From Sideroxyarcus emersonii (lineage in GTDB: Bacteria; Pseudomonadota; Gammaproteobacteria; Burkholderiales; Gallionellaceae): a stretch of DNA of 64,000 nt. The number at the start of each line of letters is the position of its first letter. Position 1 is the first letter of the stretch. The notes under the pieces were generated by a model that ran no database searches, was not told where the DNA came from, and saw nothing but the letters and a program-made list of their open reading frames with translations. The stretch is from assembly GCF_021654335.1 (NCBI RefSeq), contig NZ_AP023423.1:404001-468000 (forward strand). Reading direction: 5' to 3'. Below, piece after piece: positions 1 through 8,403 of the stretch. The translations under genes were made by a program, and so were the position numbers.

Positions 1-150
1 TGTATTGTCGAGCACCTGCTGCATGGCCATGCCGTCCGGCGCGGTGCTGACAAGCCAGCCCTGCTCCCCGAGATAGTCGGCCAGCAGGCTGCGGATGTCC
101 GCATCGTCATCGACGATCAGGATGCGGGGCGGTGTACCGGGATTCGTCAT
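1..150 (-). CDS. response regulator, N-terminal fragment (runs off window)
   Basis: Reading leftward from an ATG at 148-150, the first 50 codons give a CheY-like receiver domain start: the hydrophobic strand ILIVDDDADI with the acidic pair that holds Mg2+, followed by the first helix. The phospho-accepting Asp and the output domain lie beyond the window edge, so the regulator family cannot be read directly. It faces a Spy/CpxP-like gene, and the shared spacer carries tandem 10-bp boxes of the kind OmpR-family regulators bind. An OmpR/CpxR-type envelope regulator is therefore the best guess (inference). Confidence 0.85.
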   Translation of the reverse strand, partial: MTNPGTPPRILIVDDDADIRSLLADYLGEQGWLVSTAPDGMAMQQVLDNT

Positions 151-192
151 GGTGCGGACATTACAACGAAATCCGGCCCCGCGGGTGAACGA

Positions 193-212
193 TACAAAAC
201 CGTACAAAATCG
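193..212. promoter_or_regulatory. tandem 10-bp direct repeat, candidate response-regulator box
   Basis: TACAAAACCG is followed directly by TACAAAATCG: two 10-bp units with one mismatch, so both fall on one helix face. OmpR-family regulators typically bind such direct repeats. The site lies in the 152-bp spacer between the leftward response regulator and the rightward Spy-like gene. A possible -10 (ATACAT, 234-239) sits at a distance that would put the second box over the -35 region, as at activator-dependent promoters. The repeat is seen in the sequence; the binding role is inferred. Confidence 0.45.
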
Positions 213-302
213 CCCGCAGCCGACATATGCCCGATACATGGCGCGGGTTAAATGGGCACCGTGCTTCAAGGCACGTCACTCAACCAACAATGGAGAATCA
301 AC

Positions 303-752
303 ATGAACAAGTCAGTGAAGATGATTCTGGCCGGTGTCGCCATCATCGCCCTGTCGGCCAATGCGTTCGCGCATGGCGACGACTGCGGCTACGGGCATGG
401 ACCGATGGGCATGGATCCGGAGCGCATGGAAAAGATGCACGAACAGCATCTGGCCACGCTGCACGACAAACTCAAATTGACCGCACAGCAGGAACCGGCC
501 TGGACCAAGTTTGCTGCCCAGCATCCGCTGCCGGGACAGCTGAAGCGTCCCGATCCGGCCGAGATGGAAAAGCTGAATGCGCCGCAACGCCTGGAAAAAG
601 GACTGGAACATCTGCGTGCAATGGAAGCGCGGCTGGCCGAGCATCTGGCTGCGCTGAAAGAGTTCTACGCGGTGCTGACCCCTGAACAGCAGAAGGTGTT
701 CGACGACCAGATGCCTCGCTTCGACGGGCGCCGGGGACAGCGCGGCAAATGA
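303..752 (+). CDS. Spy/CpxP-like periplasmic LTXXQ protein
   Basis: 149-residue secreted protein with an N-terminal signal peptide (about residues 1-23, ending ANAFA). The mature part is short, helical and rich in Met, His and Glu, with two LTXXQ-type motifs (KLTAQQ near the middle and VLTPEQQ near the C-terminus), the hallmark of the CpxP/Spy family. These are periplasmic chaperones or stress sensors that respond to misfolded protein or metals. The ATG at 303 is chosen over an in-frame upstream start at 252 because GGAGA (292-296) precedes it and the signal peptide begins there. The divergent response regulator may control it. The His/Met-rich N-terminus could bind metal (inference). Confidence 0.8.
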   Translation: MNKSVKMILAGVAIIALSANAFAHGDDCGYGHGPMGMDPERMEKMHEQHLATLHDKLKLTAQQEPAWTKFAAQHPLPGQLKRPDPAEMEKLNAPQRLEKGLEHLRAMEARLAEHLAALKEFYAVLTPEQQKVFDDQMPRFDGRRGQRGK

Positions 753-778
753 ATCCGCGCTGGCCATGACAGGCAGGC

Positions 779-812
779 AACGGGCGCAGTCGCCAGGCTG
801 CGCCCGTTTTCA
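779..812 (+). terminator. Rho-independent terminator after the Spy-like gene
   Basis: An 11-bp perfect stem (AACGGGCGCAG, 779-789, with its complement at 798-808) and an 8-nt loop are followed by a short T run. It lies 27 bp after the Spy-like stop codon and also separates that gene from the convergent permease gene ending at 846. Confidence 0.8.
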
Positions 813-845
813 TTGTTCACCCAAAGCGCGGGCGGCCGCCGATCT

Positions 846-1592
846 TCAGCGCTGTTTTCTGACGAGCAGCATGATTCCCCCGCACAGCATCATGGCCCAC
901 ACGATGGCTGCCCCCGTCGGCAGATCCAGCCAGACCGACAGCAGCAGGCCCGTGGCATAGCCGGCGATGCCGATCGCGAATGCGCGGAGATAGCGCCTCC
1001 TCGTCTGCCGCCAGGTCATCAGTGCGGGCACGATCAGGCTGGCGAACACCAGGTAGATGCCGACCAGCTGTACCGAGGCGGTGATGGCGACGGCGAACAG
1101 TGCATAGAAACCGAAATGGCCGAAGTGCTGGCGCAAGGTCTTCCATATGGCGAGCAGGACTGCGGTGAGCAATGCGGTGGCGATGAGCTGGCTGTCGCTG
1201 ACCCACAGGATCTGCCCGACCAGCAGGTCCTTCAGGTGTTCGCCGGCATGCACGTCGTGGCTCATCAGCAGGATGCCCAGGCTGGCGGAAAGCACGAAGG
1301 CGAGGCCGATGCAGGCTTCTTTCACGTCGGGCAGGCGCTGTTCGATCCATGCCAGCAATGCCGCGCCGCACAACGCGCTGGCGGCTGCGATGAGTTGCAC
1401 CAGCAGGGGATGGGCGGTGAGGTCGAGCAATCCCGCGATGACCACGCCGAGCCCGGCGATCTGCGCCACGGCGAGGTCGGCGAAGACCACGCCGCGCTGC
1501 AGGATGCGCATGCCGAACGGGATGTGCGTGGCGAGCACCAGCAGGCCGGCGATGAAGGCGGGGAGGAGGATGTCGAGTTCGATACTGTTCAT
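846..1592 (-). CDS. metal ABC transporter permease (ZnuB/MntB-like)
   Basis: 248-residue polytopic membrane protein with about 7-8 hydrophobic segments, matching the ABC-3 family permeases that move Zn2+ or Mn2+ across the inner membrane. The early stretch with FADLAVAQIAGLG and the later LVFASLIVPAL segment are characteristic of this family. The start at 1592 has a GAAGGA Shine-Dalgarno; the longer frame upstream has none and runs into the preceding gene. It is the last gene of a leftward operon (small Cys protein, barrel, binding protein, permease). No ABC ATPase gene is present in this operon, so the energising subunit must be encoded elsewhere or shared. Confidence 0.85.
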   Translation of the reverse strand: MNSIELDILLPAFIAGLLVLATHIPFGMRILQRGVVFADLAVAQIAGLGVVIAGLLDLTAHPLLVQLIAAASALCGAALLAWIEQRLPDVKEACIGLAFVLSASLGILLMSHDVHAGEHLKDLLVGQILWVSDSQLIATALLTAVLLAIWKTLRQHFGHFGFYALFAVAITASVQLVGIYLVFASLIVPALMTWRQTRRRYLRAFAIGIAGYATGLLLSVWLDLPTGAAIVWAMMLCGGIMLLVRKQR

Positions 1593-1642
1593 GGCGTATC
1601 CTTCACTGGTTCGCCATCCCGGCGATGGCCGGAATGAGCGTG

Positions 1643-2539
1643 CTAATGCAATCCCGCCAGCAGGCGCTGGATGGTGTCGTCGAACAGCCCGAACAGGTCG
1701 GTCGCCTGCGGTGTGCCGCCCACGGTAAAGGGCAGCATCACGGCCGGAATATGCGCGCGCTCCGAAATCCATTCCGACGGGCGCTCGTTCTGGTAGGCGG
1801 CGCGCAACACCATGCGTGCCGGATGCTGCTGCAGGTCGCCCAGTACTTTTTCCAGATGGGCTGCGCTGGGTTCCATGCCGGGTTTCGGTTCCAGTTCGGC
1901 GATTTCATGCAAGCCCAGCCAGTCGTTCAGATAGGGGAAGCCCTTGTGGTGCACCACGATAGCCACGCCTTTCAGTGGGGCGGCCTGCTTCTCCCATTTC
2001 GCGATGGCGGCGCGCCACTGCTGGTCAAAGGCGGCGTGGCGCTGCTGGTAGTACGCGGTGTTCGCCGGATCGAGCTCGATCAGGCGTTTGCTCAGCGCAT
2101 CGGCGATCGGCAGGAAATTGCGAGCATCGGTCTGGATGTGCGGGTTCCCGGCCGCATGCACGTCGCCATCGGCACGGTCGAGGCGGCTGGGCACTTCCAG
2201 CATGGCGACATATTTTGCCGCTTCAAAATGCCCGGCACTGCCGGGCTGGATATTGCTGTTGGTGGATTCGCGCAGCACCACCGGCATCCAGCCGACTTCC
2301 AGTTCGGCGCCGGTGCACACCAGCAGTTGCGCGCTGCGGGCCTTGGCGATCAGGCTGGGGCGAGCCTGCACCTGGTGGGGGTCTTGCAGCGGGCCGGTGG
2401 CGGTGTAGATGTTTGCCTGGCTGCCGGCAAGCTGCTGCGTGAGTGCGGCCCATTCGGGTTCGCAGGCGAAGACGTTGAGTGCGGCGTGCACGTTGCCGCT
2501 CAGCAGCAACAGCAAGAGGGTACCGAGGATTCTTTGCAT
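1643..2539 (-). CDS. metal ABC transporter substrate-binding protein (ZnuA-like)
   Basis: 298-residue protein with a cleavable signal peptide (residues 1-19, ending VHA) and the two-lobed helical-backbone fold of cluster A-I binding proteins, which capture Zn2+ or Mn2+ in the periplasm. Candidate metal ligands are His54 (QDPHQ), His134 (NPHIQTD) and His197/198 (VVHHKG), which line up with the three His ligands of ZnuA. The His-rich loop of classic ZnuA is absent. The permease gene follows 50 bp downstream and the barrel gene lies 25 bp upstream, so all are probably co-transcribed. Zinc is the likelier metal, but the sequence does not decide it. Confidence 0.85.
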   Translation of the reverse strand: MQRILGTLLLLLLSGNVHAALNVFACEPEWAALTQQLAGSQANIYTATGPLQDPHQVQARPSLIAKARSAQLLVCTGAELEVGWMPVVLRESTNSNIQPGSAGHFEAAKYVAMLEVPSRLDRADGDVHAAGNPHIQTDARNFLPIADALSKRLIELDPANTAYYQQRHAAFDQQWRAAIAKWEKQAAPLKGVAIVVHHKGFPYLNDWLGLHEIAELEPKPGMEPSAAHLEKVLGDLQQHPARMVLRAAYQNERPSEWISERAHIPAVMLPFTVGGTPQATDLFGLFDDTIQRLLAGLH

Positions 2540-2564
2540 GATTTTTCCTTTCGGGTCGCGTGTA

Positions 2565-3779
2565 TCAATACTGGTGCGCGCCGTGCGCGCCCATGCTCAT
2601 GATGTATTGCAGGAAAAGCTGGTTGTCCGGCAGGCCCTGCCGCGAGTTGTCGCGCACCAGCTGCAAACGTATGCGCGAGAACTCGCTGGCGTTGTAATCG
2701 GCCATCCAGGTGATCCGCGACGGGGTATAGGCATAATTGGAGATGACGTTGCCGGCATTCAGCGCACCGACCGTGGCGACGCCGGGGTCGAGCCGGTCGT
2801 AGCGCAAGCCGGTGCGCCAGGTCGGCATGAACTGGTACACACTTTGCACATACCAGCCGCTTTGCGTGTCGATGTAGCGGTCGGCGATGTTCGCACCGCC
2901 CGGCTGCGTGGCATAGGTCAGCATGCCATCTTGCCTGCGCCGGAAATATTCGCTCTGCACTTTCACGTAGCGTTCGCGGAAGTTGCCGTTGGGCGCGTAT
3001 TTCCAGATGAAATCCAGTCCGGCTGTATTGCTGTTCCCGTTGAAGCTGTCGCTGACGCCGCCCGGTGTGTTCAGCAAATCCGGCACGGCGGTGCTCTGAG
3101 CGTTGGTCTGCCTGGTCTGGTGGGCCGAGATGCCGGCCCGCCAGCTTTGCTCGATGCCGATATCGTCGCCGATATGGGCGAACAGCACGGTTGCGCCGCT
3201 GCCATTCCTGGGGGTATCCGTGCCCGGATAGCCGAAGCCCCTGCCGACCTCGCCGCCGACCTCGACAAACATGTCGGTCGGTGCCAGCCACTTGAGCTGC
3301 ATGCCGTCCTCGATCAACTGGCTGTTCCACATGGTGTTGTACACCAGCGGCTGGTCGACGAAATCCCAGGCATGCGCGTGCTGTTCGTTCAGGTAGCCCA
3401 GCGACGAGAAGAAGCGGCCGAATTTGAGATTGAGCCCGTTGCCCAGCGTTGAGGTTTGCACGAAGGCATTCTCCACGCTGATGCTGGCGGACAGGATGGA
3501 AAAAGTGGCGAAGCCGCGAAACTCGGGGTCGATATCGGCGGCGACACCCAGCTCGGATTCACCCAGGCTGAAGCCCTGGGTTTGCGCCGGGTTGGGACTC
3601 ATGGCAAATCCCGTGGCGGGGATCGCGGGATCGCGCTGCATGTTGCCATAGGTGCCGGAAAGGATCAGCCACAGCGCCGGGTTGAAGGCATTGTCGCTGC
3701 TCGTGTCATGCGCGAATGCGCCGAGGGAATGGCCCAACAGTACGGCAAAAGCCGTATTCGAACAGATCTTCTTGAACAT
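2565..3779 (-). CDS. putative outer-membrane beta-barrel protein linked to metal uptake
   Basis: 404 residues with a signal peptide (residues 1-23, ending AFA) and a body of alternating aromatic/hydrophobic and polar stretches typical of outer-membrane strands, ending in HQY. A clear barrel-like stretch is KFGRFFSSLGYLNEQHAHAW; the C-terminal half has repeated strand pairs such as FSRIRLQLVRD and QLFLQYIMS. It is not a TonB-dependent receptor because no plug or TonB box is visible. It sits directly upstream of the ZnuA-like and ZnuB-like genes. A passive porin feeding the binding protein is likely (inference). Substrate unknown. Confidence 0.7.
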   Translation of the reverse strand: MFKKICSNTAFAVLLGHSLGAFAHDTSSDNAFNPALWLILSGTYGNMQRDPAIPATGFAMSPNPAQTQGFSLGESELGVAADIDPEFRGFATFSILSASISVENAFVQTSTLGNGLNLKFGRFFSSLGYLNEQHAHAWDFVDQPLVYNTMWNSQLIEDGMQLKWLAPTDMFVEVGGEVGRGFGYPGTDTPRNGSGATVLFAHIGDDIGIEQSWRAGISAHQTRQTNAQSTAVPDLLNTPGGVSDSFNGNSNTAGLDFIWKYAPNGNFRERYVKVQSEYFRRRQDGMLTYATQPGGANIADRYIDTQSGWYVQSVYQFMPTWRTGLRYDRLDPGVATVGALNAGNVISNYAYTPSRITWMADYNASEFSRIRLQLVRDNSRQGLPDNQLFLQYIMSMGAHGAHQY

Positions 3780-3839
3780 GATTACTCCAATAAAGCATGC
3801 AGAACCCCGCGCGCTTCGCTGCGGGGAGGAGGAACGGCT

Positions 3840-4142
3840 TTAAATGGAGCAGGGCGGCGCGCGCGCGGTGAACGCGGTGAACGCAAGCGAGCGGAAGGCG
3901 AAGGAGGGAGCGGCATGGGTCGTTTCGAACGCGGACGCGAAATCGAAATGGATGTGGCTGACCCCGATCGCGCTGCCGATCTGGGCATACACCGCGCACA
4001 GGTCGCAGTGCTTGTCGTGCGGCAGCGATTGATCCTGCGATTGTTCCGCCATCGTATGCCCGATGCCGTGGACGAACGCGCCCTGCTGGGCGAACAGCAG
4101 AGCGAGGACGAGCAGCGATTTCAGGAAGAGGGAGCGCAACAT
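3840..4142 (-). CDS. small membrane/secreted protein with HCDLC motif (DUF2946-like)
   Basis: About 100 residues: a hydrophobic N-terminal segment (LFLKSLLVLALLF), a His-containing linker, then DKHCDLCAVYAQIGSA, a Cys-x2-Cys motif next to His that recalls DUF2946 proteins, then a tail rich in Phe and Ala. DUF2946 genes often sit beside metal transport or outer-membrane receptor genes; a metal-related role is inferred. It is the first gene of the leftward metal-uptake operon, 60 bp ahead of the barrel gene. Start choice is uncertain: ATGs at 4142 and 4151 are both plausible and neither has a strong Shine-Dalgarno. Confidence 0.6.
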   Translation of the reverse strand: MLRSLFLKSLLVLALLFAQQGAFVHGIGHTMAEQSQDQSLPHDKHCDLCAVYAQIGSAIGVSHIHFDFASAFETTHAAPSFAFRSLAFTAFTARAPPCSI

Positions 4143-4358
4143 GGGCGGCATTCTAACCGCCGTCCCGGTGTATTCCAAGCTGGCACAGAATAAAGCGGCC
4201 AGCGGCTTCCCCCGGCGTGTTAGACACTTTGAGGGATCGGGCGTAGTATTGAAATTAATGCGGCGTGGCAAGGTGTTACCGAAATACTTGCGAAGTGCGA
4301 ACTTCAGCCGACATGATCCGCCCACTAACTAAAAAATAATTCAGAAGCGGAAACCAGG

Positions 4359-6809
4359 ATGAGAGTGGCATACAAGAATGCGTTTGCGTTTCTGCTGGTC
4401 ATAGTCGCCTATGTGACCAGCGGGAAGGCGGCATTGATGCTGGCGCTGCCGCCGGGATACGCTGCCGCCATTTTCCCTCCTGCCGGTATTGCCCTTGCCG
4501 CCACTTTCATCATCGGCAACAGTGCGCTGCCATCGATCTTCCTGGGTTCGTTCCTGCTGAATGTCTGGGTTGCTTATTCAGCCAGCCACACAATTACTGC
4601 GATCAGCCTCATTGTCGCCCTGGTCATCGCCGTGGCTTCCTTGCTGCAGGCAGCCCTGGGCGGATGGCTATTGCGGCGCGCAATCGGGTATCCCGCCGCC
4701 TTTGACAGAACCAGGGATGTCTTCAAGTTCCTGTTCCTGACTCCCCTCGTATGTGTGATGAGCGCCAGCGTATCGGTCGCCGGACTTTGGGCGCTGGGTA
4801 TCCTGGATGTCGACAGTCTCGCCGAGAACTGGCTTTCATGGTGGACAGGCGATTCCCTGGGCATCATGGTGCTGCTGCCGATTGCGATGGTGTTGTTCGG
4901 CGAGCCGCGACCTTTGTGGAAGCGGCGCCTATGGACGGTAGCCGTCCCGATGGGGCTGGTGTTTGCGCTGTTCGTCCTGTTGTTCCTGAGAGCCAACCAA
5001 TGGGAACAAGACGATTCGCTCAGGGAATTCCGCCAGATATCAGAACAGTCGCTGAGCCAGATACAGATCAAACTGGACGAACAGGATGCCGTACTGGCAG
5101 GTATGCGGGGATTGTTCGTCCATGATCCCCATAGCTATGTTTCCCGGCAGGAATTCCAGCGGTTTGCCCAGAATATATTGACCCGCTTTCCCATGATCCA
5201 GGCCTTCGAATGGGCACCGCGTATCGACTCATACCGCCGGCCGGGTTTCGAGGCGGCCGAGCGCAAAGCAATCCGGGGATTTGAAATCAGGGATCGCGCT
5301 GCGAATGGCCATATGGTCAGGGCGGCGGAACGCAGCTTGTATTTCCCCGTGACTTATGTCGAGCCGCTCGAAGGCAACCAGCCGGCTCTGGGTTTCGACC
5401 TGGCATCGACGCCGCAGCGCTTGGAAACATTGGAAAAGTCCTTCGTAAAAGGCGTGGTGTCTGCCTCTGCTCCCATCATTCTGGTTCAGGCCGAGAACCA
5501 AAGCGGGATACTCATCATGCAGTCTGTGCAACTCACCGGCCACGAAATCGGTGTTGTCCTTACCGTGCTCAAAGTGAGGGATTTCATCGACAGGATATTG
5601 CCACCCGCAAGCGGTCTGCTGCATGTTCGCCTCATCGATGACGATGCGCGAAGCACGATCTACGACAATTTTGCCTCGCTTCCTCCCAAAATACCGTTCG
5701 AGCGCGAGTTCGAATTCGGTGGCCGTCATTACCGGTTGCAAACCATGCCGACGGCGGCCTATCTCAAGCGGCATCGCGGCTGGCAAAGCTGGGCAGTACT
5801 TGCCATGGGGACGTTCGGCGTCGGCTTGCTGGGCGCATTGCTGCTGCTTGGCACGGGTTACACCGCTCGCGTCGAGGCGCAGGTACAACACCGGACCAGG
5901 GAACTGAAGGAAAGCGAATTCCGCCTGAAGGAATTGTTCAAGAACCTGAACAGCGGCGTTGCGGTTTTCCAGGTGTCCCCGGAGGACAATGATTTCATCA
6001 TCACCGACCTCAATTACGCCGCCGAACGAATCGACAAGGTGAGCCGCAAGGACATGATTGGCAAGAGCGTGGTGGATGTGTTTCCCGGAATCAGGGAATT
6101 CGGCCTGTTCGATGTGCTGAAACGCGTCTGGAAGAGCGGTGCGGCCGAGCATCATCCGGTTTCGTTCTATCTGGATGGCCGGATTGCAGGATGGCGGGAA
6201 AATTACGTATATAAATTACCGAATGGGGAGATCATCGCGATCTACGACGATGTTACCCAGGCGAAACAGCTGGAAGAGCAGATGCGCCGCATGGCGCATT
6301 ACGACACCCTTACCGGGCTGCCCAACCGGGCATTGTTCACCGATCGCCTGCAGCAGTCGCTGGCTATTGCCAGACGGAACAAGTCGCAGCTGGCAGTCAT
6401 GTTCATCGATCTCGACCACTTCAAGCCGGTCAACGACACGCTGGGTCACGATGTCGGCGACCTGCTGCTGAAAGAGGTGGCGGTGCGCATGCTGCGCTGC
6501 GTGCGCGAGGTGGATACCATCTCGCGTATCGGCGGGGATGAATTCATTGTGCTGCTGTCCGGCATGGGCAAAGAACAGGATGTCATGATGGTGGCGGAAA
6601 AAATCCTGTATTCGCTCGACCAGCCGTTCGAACTGGCCGGCCATGAGATCCATATCTCATCCAGTATCGGCATTGCCCTTTACCCGGCGCATGGCGATGA
6701 GGACAAGTCGCTGCTCAAGAACGCCGACATTGCGATGTATTTTGCCAAGCAGAGCGGGCGCAACAATGCAAAACTCTTCCAGCCGGAAATGTTGAAGGGC
6801 GACAGGTGA
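4359..6809 (+). CDS. MASE1-CHASE-PAS-GGDEF diguanylate cyclase
   Basis: 816-residue membrane sensor that should make c-di-GMP from two GTP. Order: MASE1-type multi-pass membrane domain (about 1-205), periplasmic CHASE domain (about 225-440), one more membrane helix (about 475-500), a short coiled coil, a PAS domain (about 520-640) and GGDEF (about 645-805). The active-site signature RIGGDEF is intact (Gly725-Phe729). An allosteric I-site RxxD (Arg716-Asp719) lies five residues before it, so product inhibition is expected. An HD-GYP phosphodiesterase gene starts 7 bp downstream, so opposing c-di-GMP enzymes are co-expressed. The CHASE ligand is unknown. Confidence 0.93.
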   Translation: MRVAYKNAFAFLLVIVAYVTSGKAALMLALPPGYAAAIFPPAGIALAATFIIGNSALPSIFLGSFLLNVWVAYSASHTITAISLIVALVIAVASLLQAALGGWLLRRAIGYPAAFDRTRDVFKFLFLTPLVCVMSASVSVAGLWALGILDVDSLAENWLSWWTGDSLGIMVLLPIAMVLFGEPRPLWKRRLWTVAVPMGLVFALFVLLFLRANQWEQDDSLREFRQISEQSLSQIQIKLDEQDAVLAGMRGLFVHDPHSYVSRQEFQRFAQNILTRFPMIQAFEWAPRIDSYRRPGFEAAERKAIRGFEIRDRAANGHMVRAAERSLYFPVTYVEPLEGNQPALGFDLASTPQRLETLEKSFVKGVVSASAPIILVQAENQSGILIMQSVQLTGHEIGVVLTVLKVRDFIDRILPPASGLLHVRLIDDDARSTIYDNFASLPPKIPFEREFEFGGRHYRLQTMPTAAYLKRHRGWQSWAVLAMGTFGVGLLGALLLLGTGYTARVEAQVQHRTRELKESEFRLKELFKNLNSGVAVFQVSPEDNDFIITDLNYAAERIDKVSRKDMIGKSVVDVFPGIREFGLFDVLKRVWKSGAAEHHPVSFYLDGRIAGWRENYVYKLPNGEIIAIYDDVTQAKQLEEQMRRMAHYDTLTGLPNRALFTDRLQQSLAIARRNKSQLAVMFIDLDHFKPVNDTLGHDVGDLLLKEVAVRMLRCVREVDTISRIGGDEFIVLLSGMGKEQDVMMVAEKILYSLDQPFELAGHEIHISSSIGIALYPAHGDEDKSLLKNADIAMYFAKQSGRNNAKLFQPEMLKGDR

Positions 6810-6816
6810 ACCAGCC

Positions 6817-8106
6817 ATGAACGAATCGACATCCCTTGCCGAAAGCCAGCTGAGCGATCCGCACTATCTGCGCAGCGTGACGCAAATGGGGGATGCGCGT
6901 CCCGTGGTCGCCAACCGGGATATTCTTGCCGCCTCGGGAATGAAGCTCATCAGCGCCGGCATGCGGATCGACAGTTCGCTGTATGAGCGTTTGCTGCAGC
7001 ATAAACTCGTCCCCCCGCTGGACGAGAGCCTGTCCACCGAGGATGCGGTCACTCGCGCAAGCCTGGCAGAAAGTGCCGAACGGATGATGCAGCAAGACAC
7101 ACGGCTGGCGCTGATTCAGGGCAGCCAGTTGGATGGCGTGACATTGCCGCTTGTCCTCAAGCAGCTGCCGCTCAACCCGGCGATTGCATTCAAATTGACG
7201 GTCATGCGCGAAACGAAGGCAGACCTTTTCCAGCGCAGCCTTTATGTGGCGCTGGTGAGTGCCTATATCGGCATGCAGTTGCAGATGAACAAGAACCAGT
7301 TGGTCGACCTGGCCACTGGCGCCTTGCTGCACGACATCGGCATGTTGCACGTGGATCCGAGATTGCTGGAAGGCGACTACAAGATGACAGAGGCGGAGCG
7401 GCGCCATCTTTATGTCCACACCGTGACGGGCGGAATGATCCTGAAGGCGTACCCGGAATACCGGCAGAAAGTGGTGGATGCGGTTCTGCAGCATCACGAG
7501 CGACTGGACGGCAGCGGCTATCCGCGGGGTTTGAAAGCGGGCGAACTCGGACAGTTCGGGCGGATAATCGGCATCGCCGAGGTGGTCGCCAGTCGGAGTG
7601 CCACTGGCGAAGTCGGTGGTGGATCCAAGCTGGAAACCATGCTCAAGCTGAACCAGCGCCGATATGGCGGAGACCTGGTTCCTTTCCTCAAGGTTTTTTA
7701 TCGGGAAGAGAGCGAGGTGCCCTTTTGTTCCGAGATCGACAAGCAGTTGGCGCAGGAGAAAATGGCGCAAATTGCCGCCGTATTTTCAGCCTGGGAAAAG
7801 GCGCGCAGCGGGTTTGACAGCTCGGACCTGACGTGTGCATTTGCCAGCGAGCGCATGCTGAACCTGAAGATGGAAATCGTCGATGCCGGATTGAACCTCG
7901 ATATGAATGGAGAGGACTGGATTGGCTTCGATGAGGATGCGCGTGCCTGTTTCGATGCGCGGTTGTTGCTGGATGAGACATTGTGGCAGCTGCACAGCAT
8001 CCTGCAGGAGATCAAACGCCGTTGCCCTGCTGTCGCCGTGGAAGACCCGGTACCGGCTGCGCATCCGTTGAGCGCATGGGTCAGGGAGGTTGAAGCATTG
8101 CTGTGA
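6817..8106 (+). CDS. HD-GYP domain c-di-GMP phosphodiesterase
   Basis: 429-residue soluble protein. An N-terminal region of about 130 residues of unassigned fold (DUF3391-like position) precedes an HD-GYP domain, which degrades c-di-GMP with a di- or tri-iron centre. Visible motifs are LLHDIGM (His172-Asp173) and HHERLDGSGYP (His226 onward), both complete, so it should be active. A C-terminal extension of about 130 residues after the HD-GYP core is not recognised. It is separated by 7 bp from the GGDEF gene upstream, and the two probably form a two-gene operon setting local c-di-GMP. Confidence 0.9.
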   Translation: MNESTSLAESQLSDPHYLRSVTQMGDARPVVANRDILAASGMKLISAGMRIDSSLYERLLQHKLVPPLDESLSTEDAVTRASLAESAERMMQQDTRLALIQGSQLDGVTLPLVLKQLPLNPAIAFKLTVMRETKADLFQRSLYVALVSAYIGMQLQMNKNQLVDLATGALLHDIGMLHVDPRLLEGDYKMTEAERRHLYVHTVTGGMILKAYPEYRQKVVDAVLQHHERLDGSGYPRGLKAGELGQFGRIIGIAEVVASRSATGEVGGGSKLETMLKLNQRRYGGDLVPFLKVFYREESEVPFCSEIDKQLAQEKMAQIAAVFSAWEKARSGFDSSDLTCAFASERMLNLKMEIVDAGLNLDMNGEDWIGFDEDARACFDARLLLDETLWQLHSILQEIKRRCPAVAVEDPVPAAHPLSAWVREVEALL

Positions 8107-8132
8107 GGCCTGGCGCCGCGAAGCCGCTCTAT

Positions 8133-8322
8133 CGGTTGCCCCGGTAAAGGTCGGGTGCTGCAGCATGCGTGGGTTGTGGCAACGGTGGCCACTCGCGGAT
8201 GCTCACACCCCGCAAGTGCAGTGTCGCGGAGTTACTCCAGCGGTTGCCTCGGTCATGGCTGGGTAATGCATAGTGCGCAAGTCTCGGCAACGGCAACCAC
8301 TCGCGGACGTTCACACCCCGCA
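8133..8322. repeat. two 82-bp imperfect direct repeats in an intergenic spacer
   Basis: The 297-bp gene-free stretch 8107-8403 holds two related 82-bp units, 8133-8214 and 8241-8322, both beginning CGGTTGCC and ending TCACACCCCGCA. The last 45 bp of each are nearly identical; the start is more diverged. Just inside and past the second copy is a perfect 14-bp palindrome, CCCCGCATGCGGGG (8316-8329). No coding sequence is convincing here. The units could be remnants of a dispersed intergenic repeat or a structured RNA; function unknown. Confidence 0.6.
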
Positions 8323-8403
8323 TGCGGGGCCCCGCTGAGCGGCAACTCTTATTGAGCTTGCGAAATTAGAATGCCGCCTACTTTTAGTGCACTGCTCTCA
8401 GCG

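Noticed and set aside
8133..8322. Short CRISPR array
   Set aside because: Only two long imperfect units with no regular spacers and no cas genes.
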